DNA of 64,000 nucleotides. Origin: Anaeramoeba flamelloides. Lineage: Eukaryota; Metamonada; Anaeramoebidae. The notes below the pieces were generated by a model. That model was given only the letters and a program-made list of their open reading frames with translations, was not told where the DNA came from and made no database searches. Shown one piece after another: positions 59,118-64,000 of this stretch. The stretch is taken from contig JANTQA010000072.1 of the NCBI GenBank assembly GCA_027625915.1, positions 558,001 to 622,000 of the forward strand, read 5' to 3'. Positions within the stretch are counted from its first letter, which is position 1. Each line of letters begins with the position of its first letter. Both the position numbers and the translations under genes were made by a program.

Positions 59118-61172
59118 AATAGAAATTATAATAATAATTATAACGATAATGAAATGCAAAAAAATGATCACACAATACATCCTGAAAATAAAAATATTGT
59201 TAATCAGGGAAAAAACAGAAAAATTAACTCTGAAAATAAAGATATTAGCAATAGTAACATGAGTAAGTTTAGTATTATTAGAAGTAGCAGCTACAGCGGC
59301 AGCGGCAGCAGTGGTTTAAGCATCAACCGTAGCAATAGTAGCAATAACAACATTAACAACAACAAGAACAACAACAAGAACAACAATTCTGAAAATAATT
59401 CCGAAATAATTAGTCAATACTTGAAGAGATTGAAAATACTCGACTTTTTATTGTCGCAAGAATGTAATTATAACTCAATGGACCTGAAGGGCAACACAGT
59501 ATTACACGTTGCAGCATCAAAGGGGCTATTTAAAATAGTATCCAGGCTGCTTGAAATACCGGATTGTAATATTAATACACATGACTCAAAGGGTCTAACA
59601 CCATTACACAAGGCCAGTCGAAATGGCTATTCCCAAATAGTCAAAATATTAATTGAGAAAGGTGCCAATATTTCTCTATTAGATCACAACAAAAAATCTG
59701 CACTAGATATGGCAAAAATGTATCAACAAAATAAATGTGTTGAAATTTTAAAAGAATTTATCAATAAAAATAAAAATTTAATTAATACCACCAATGATAA
59801 AAAGAATGACGATAATATCAATAATAACGATGATGAAAGCAACATAACAAATCTAGTCGACATTAGAATACCATTCCAAATACAAGGAATTGTTGAAGGG
59901 TTCCCAAAATCAAAAACATTTAAAATATGTGTTTTAGGAGCAGAAAAATCTGGCAAGACAAAATTAGTTGATCGGTTTATATATAGAAATTATTACCCAC
60001 AATATTTGCAGGGCATTGAGAACGTTCATCATAAATTTATTATTGTCGAAGGAAGAGAAATGTTATTGCATATATATGATGTTTCCGGTGAACAAATTTA
60101 TGAACTATTTTTAGAAAAATGGATCAACGAATGTGATGGCTTTATTCTAAATTATTCAATTGACCAAGCAGAGCAATGTGTCGATAGCCTGGAAACAAAA
60201 TATATCCAAAAAATTGTCGACTTAAAAAAGAAGCAAAATTATAACGAAATACCATTTGTCATCACTTCGAGCAAAAATGATTTGAAAAATAGCTGCCAAC
60301 AAAATGAACAATTATTCAAGCAAAGGGCCAAAACGCTCTCTGAAAAATTATCTTGTAGCTTTGTTGAAACCTCGGCTAAAAATAATATGAATATTAATAC
60401 GACATTCGTTTCAATTGTTAAGCAAATGTACAATTTATTAAATAGAGACGAAATAATTAAAAAAGAAGAAAAGGAAAAAAGACAAGCGGAGGAAAGGGAA
60501 AACCAATTGAAAGTGAAAAAAAGAGAAGCTAGGAAAATACAAAGAGAAAATAAAAAAAATAACGAAGACTCCAATGAATTAGAAAAATCTAAAGTCCATT
60601 TCACCAAGCTCTTTAAAAATAAAAAACGCAATAAAAGCAATAATAATAAGTATAATAATAATCAGAACAACAACAACACCAAAAACAGCAGCAGCAGCAA
60701 CAACAACAGCAGCAGTAACAACAGCAATACTAAAAATAACAAAACGAATAACGATGAAGAAAAATTTGATTCACAAAAAATCATTCCTTTTAAAGATATT
60801 ATCGAAGACGAAATTTTGTTTATGATTTTTGAACAATATTTGAAAGATCAGTATGCTGAGGAAAATTTACTCTTTTATAAGGAAGTCAAAAAATTTCAAA
60901 AAATCCATCCCGAGGAAACAGGGTTAATTGCCTATTATGCAAAACGCATCTTTAATAATTACGTTTCTAACACTTCAGAATTTGAAGTCAATATCGAAGG
61001 CAATATTAGAAAAGATATTTCTTTAAAAATTGAGAAAACGTCTTTCCATCCTGATATGTTTAATAATGCTTTGAAATCAGTTGTAGCTATTTTGTCGACA
61101 GATAGTTATAATGGGTTTATCGAAAGCAAATATTATGCAAAATTATTAAAATTATTATCACAAGATAATTAA
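55593..61172 (+). CDS. CARMIL-like PH/LRR - ankyrin - Ras-like GTPase - RGS fusion protein
   Basis: One exon, 1,859 residues from ATG at 55593 to TAA. In order: a PH-like N-terminus (about 10-125) resembling the CARMIL PH domain; leucine-rich repeats (about 236-740) of the long RNase-inhibitor/CARMIL type; a Lys/Asn/Asp-rich linker; ankyrin repeats (about 1056-1390) split by an Asn/Ser-rich insert; a Ras-like GTPase (about 1443-1615); and a C-terminal RGS domain (about 1732-1855). The P-loop is Gly-Ala-Glu-Lys-Ser-Gly-Lys-Thr (1449-1456); G3 is Asp-Val-Ser-Gly-Glu-Gln (from 1496), G4 Ser-Lys-Asn-Asp, G5 Thr-Ser-Ala-Lys. The Ras Gly12 and Gln61 positions are both Glu, so intrinsic and GAP-assisted hydrolysis is probably altered. 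The RGS keeps Ala-Glu-Glu-Asn-Leu-Leu-Phe-Tyr. RGS domains normally speed hydrolysis by heterotrimeric G-alpha. CARMIL's C-terminal capping-protein region was not seen. A link between G-protein signals and actin is inferred. Confidence 0.85.
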
Positions 61173-63273
61173 TTTGAAAAAAATTTAATCATTTATAATA
61201 TATTATTTTGTTATATTACACCAGAATATTAATGTATTTTTTTATTTTTATTTTTTTATTTTTTATTTTGATTTTTATCTTTTAGATTATTTATTATATA
61301 CGATTATTTATTATATTATATTATTTACTATTATTATTATTAACAAAATTAGAATTAATAATATTTTATCCACATAATCAATTTACAATAATTAAATTAT
61401 TCAATTATTTTTTTTTTTTAATTTGTTGAAATTATTTTTCAGTTATTTGCCTTATACATTTTAAACACTACTGATAGATCCTTGAAACGCTATAATGGTT
61501 ATATTAGAATTAAAATACAAAGATTTTGACACGGATAAAACTGTAAAAATATTAACAATAATACAATTTCATTCAAATTGGAAATAATTTTGATTTTTCA
61601 AAAATATTTTTTTTTTCTTTTTGAGTTTTTTTTTTGATTCCATTTTTTTTAATGATTTAATTGTTTTTGTTGAATCCAAAACATTTTTTTGAAGAATTGA
61701 TATTTGGTTAAAGTCGAGTTGCTCATTTAAAAAGATCAACTTAGATAAAATTGGTTTTTGGTATCTTAGATTTGATCAATAAATATTTGTTTATAGAAAT
61801 TTCAACAAATATATCAAAAAAATTTTTTAAATATGTTCGCTTCAGAATTTTTGACACCACAGATAGGATAATTTTTTTAAACTGGAAAAATAAAAAGAAT
61901 CTACCAATTCCATACTTTGCCAGGGAGGATAATAAATAGTTTTTTTCGAAATTACCCTTTTAATTTTCAAAATTTCTTTATTAATTTGGGTACATCTCCA
62001 AAACTATTAATGACTAAAACTAAAAAAACAAATAAAGTTAATTAAAAATTTTTTGATAATGATAAAAATCATTTTTTTTATTTATTTTATTTGTAACTTA
62101 AAAAAAAAAATTACACTCAAATTTCAACTTGAAAATTTTTTTAATTTAATAAAATACTTCAAAGAATAAACTTTCTTATTGATCACAAAAAAAAAAAAAA
62201 AGTAAAAACAAAAAAATATATTATATTCTGTTGAAAAAAAATATATAGTTATCAGATTCGTTAATTAAACGTTATATGTGGACTGGGTTGAAATTTTCAC
62301 TTCATTTGTTAATTTATTTTCTCTATCCCTGTTAAAGTAATAAATATTATGATAGAACGAGCGTATGTTCTAAAGAAGTAATAATTAATTCTTTTAAAAT
62401 GAAATTGATTTAAGGTAAGAACTTATTACCCAAATGCAGCATAATTTGAATTTATTTCCACAATATAACAATTTAAAATAAAAAAAAACAAAAAAATATT
62501 TTCCCAAGGATAAAAAGTATCAAAAGTTATTATAGTTTGATTCAATATTATTTGCTTTTTTCAGAGAAAAAAATATATAAATTTTTTACTACTATTATTT
62601 TTACCAAAATTAACCATTCGAATTTAAGAGAATAGGAACTCTTATTTATTTTTTTAAGGAGTAAAGTATGATATTTAATATTAAAATATACAATTAAACC
62701 TGATAAAAAACACCATTTATCAAATTTAGAGAAATAAGTGATTATGTTTAAAATATTTCATCTTATTCAATTAAATTTGCAGTAAAAAGATATATGTTCT
62801 TTTTGTTTGGATTTGTCGATGAAAAATAAAAATAAAAAAATTCATAACATTTTTATTTTTTGAAATAATACTTTTTAGTAATTTCAGAGAGTTAGGATGA
62901 AAAATTCATTTGGGAACTTTAATATTATTTTCTAAATACAAAAAAAAAAAAATACATCAAATTTTGAACCCTTGAAGATTAAAAAAAATTGAGCTTATAT
63001 TGTATTTATAAATATTTATTAAATTTCTTGAAATTTAAAAGATTGAGTAATATCCTTTTTCAATATCAAGATTCTAAACTTTGAACTGTTATAATTAGAA
63101 TTAGATATTTGGAAATATATGTTATTTTTTATTTAATAGAATTATTAATTTGAATTGAATTTTTTTTTTTTTTTAAAAAATTTAAAAAATTGAGAAAACA
63201 TGATACATCTATTGACAATTTTAACCCTTTGTATTATTAATAGCCCACTTTTTTTTTTAAAGTGGATTCATAA
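61173..63273. other. Gene-free interval with partial M3 match
   Basis: A/T-rich 3' flank. At about 61535-61640 a stretch matches the M3 family (AACAATAATACA..., then TTGGAAATAATTTTGATTTT); its ends are unclear. A 62-codon frame at 61751-61939 is not protein-like enough to call. Confidence 0.5.
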
Positions 63274-63510
63274 CTATTTATTTGAAATAATCAAATGTAA
63301 AATATTTTCTATAGTTTTGTGTTGCATTTTACATGTTTTAACAAAGTATTTTTGATGAATTTTTAATTGTATGGTTTCATTTTTTTCTCTGATATTTTCG
63401 GCTAAAAAAAAAGTTTCAATTGATTCAAAATGTTCTCTGTAATAAAAAATTAGATTTTCTTCAAGTTTAACATCATTATTTTTTTTTTTTGAAATCAAGT
63501 AGATTTTTTT
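63274..63510 (-). pseudogene. RGS-domain-like fragment
   Basis: Minus-strand frame open for 79 codons, with no ATG at its start. The peptide has Leu-Glu-Glu-Asn-Leu-Ile-Phe-Tyr-Tyr-Arg-Glu, then a spaced Ile-His-Gln-Lys-Tyr-Phe and Lys-Thr-Ile-Glu-Asn-Ile. That is the order and spacing of the first half of an RGS domain; compare Ala-Glu-Glu-Asn-Leu-Leu-Phe-Tyr in the fusion gene ending at 61172. No second half is found downstream on that strand. It may be a decayed partial duplicate or an internal exon of a gene with other exons beyond 64000. Confidence 0.4.
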
Positions 63511-64000
63511 TTATTGGTTTAATTTAATACTTATTTGTTATCTTTTTAATATTTATATTTGTGTATATTTCCTTTAAGAATAATAAGATTTCTTTCTTCT
63601 TCAAAGAATATATTTATTTGAAATTAATTTGAAATAGGTTATAATTTAATTGTTTCAATAATAGTAAAAATGGGTTAAAATTTTAATAACAATAATTCAT
63701 TTCGGAAATATCTTTGAAAGTAAGTTTGGTATTTAAGTCATCATATTATTCAGTTATTTTTCAATTTGAAGACACCTTAAATATTATTTGAATTTACGAT
63801 TAAATTAACTAAAAGATTTTTTTTTTATGCTTACAAGTTCCTTAAAAAAAGAAAAATCAAATATTATCATTTTTGGGTAATATAATATAGAAATTTTCTT
63901 AATTTTATTTTTATACTATTTTGATTGTGGATAGACTTAATAATTCATATACAATTATATACAGTAATAAAATAAAAATATTTTTTCACTGATTATCTTT
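63511..64000. other. Window end, nothing recognised
   Basis: A/T-rich sequence with homopolymers. If the RGS-like block is an exon, upstream exons would lie here or beyond the window, but no further coding sequence is evident. Confidence 0.4.

Overview
This window is nuclear DNA of an A+T-rich, intron-poor protist, probably an amoeboid one. The evidence is a eukaryotic elongation factor 1-alpha with strong codon bias, long Asn/Lys/Glu/Asp-rich low-complexity stretches inside proteins, a few short GT-AG introns, gene-free gaps of 3-6 kb full of homopolymers, and actin/small-GTPase genes (RhoGEF, CARMIL-like LRR, Ras-like, RGS). Anaeramoebae, Mastigamoeba-like or other free-living amoebae would fit. 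I cannot place it further without a search; the EF-1alpha is the best marker.

Layout. 1-2.4 kb holds short inverted-repeat elements. 2.5-4.0 kb (minus) is an unrecognised low-complexity protein. 4.0-10.1 kb is gene-free apart from one repeat fragment. 10.1-16.1 kb (plus) is a two-exon MROH1-type HEAT-repeat protein. 20.1-25.5 kb (minus) is a giant tandem PH-like protein, which I extend upstream through two introns to an N-terminal calponin-homology-like domain. 28.9-31.5 kb (plus) is a coiled-coil RhoGEF. 35.4-39.3 kb (plus) is a membrane-anchored tandem GT4 glycosyltransferase with one in-frame TAG. 42-45.5 kb is a transposon graveyard: a TIR element, a coding repeat fragment, a broken piggyBac transposase and a MITE nested in its own kind. 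48.8-50.2 kb (plus) is EF-1alpha, apparently with a 5'UTR intron. 55.6-61.2 kb (plus) is a CARMIL-like PH/LRR-ankyrin-Ras-like GTPase-RGS fusion. A lone RGS-like fragment lies at 63.3-63.5 kb.

How the genes relate. Three of the seven main genes (RhoGEF, CH/PH-array protein, LRR-Ank-GTPase-RGS protein) look like cytoskeleton or signalling parts. MROH1 relatives belong to lysosome/endosome biology, the glycosyltransferase to the secretory pathway, and EF-1alpha to translation. Nothing suggests an operon; proximity need not mean shared function.

Repeats. I see at least five families of short non-autonomous elements with terminal inverted repeats. Four have at least one copy flanked by TA, as expected of Tc1/mariner-type transposition, and one copy is inserted inside another of the same family, duplicating TA. 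A separate 500-650 bp family (R1) has three copies, all in the same orientation. No tRNA, rRNA, CRISPR array or virus-like element was recognised.
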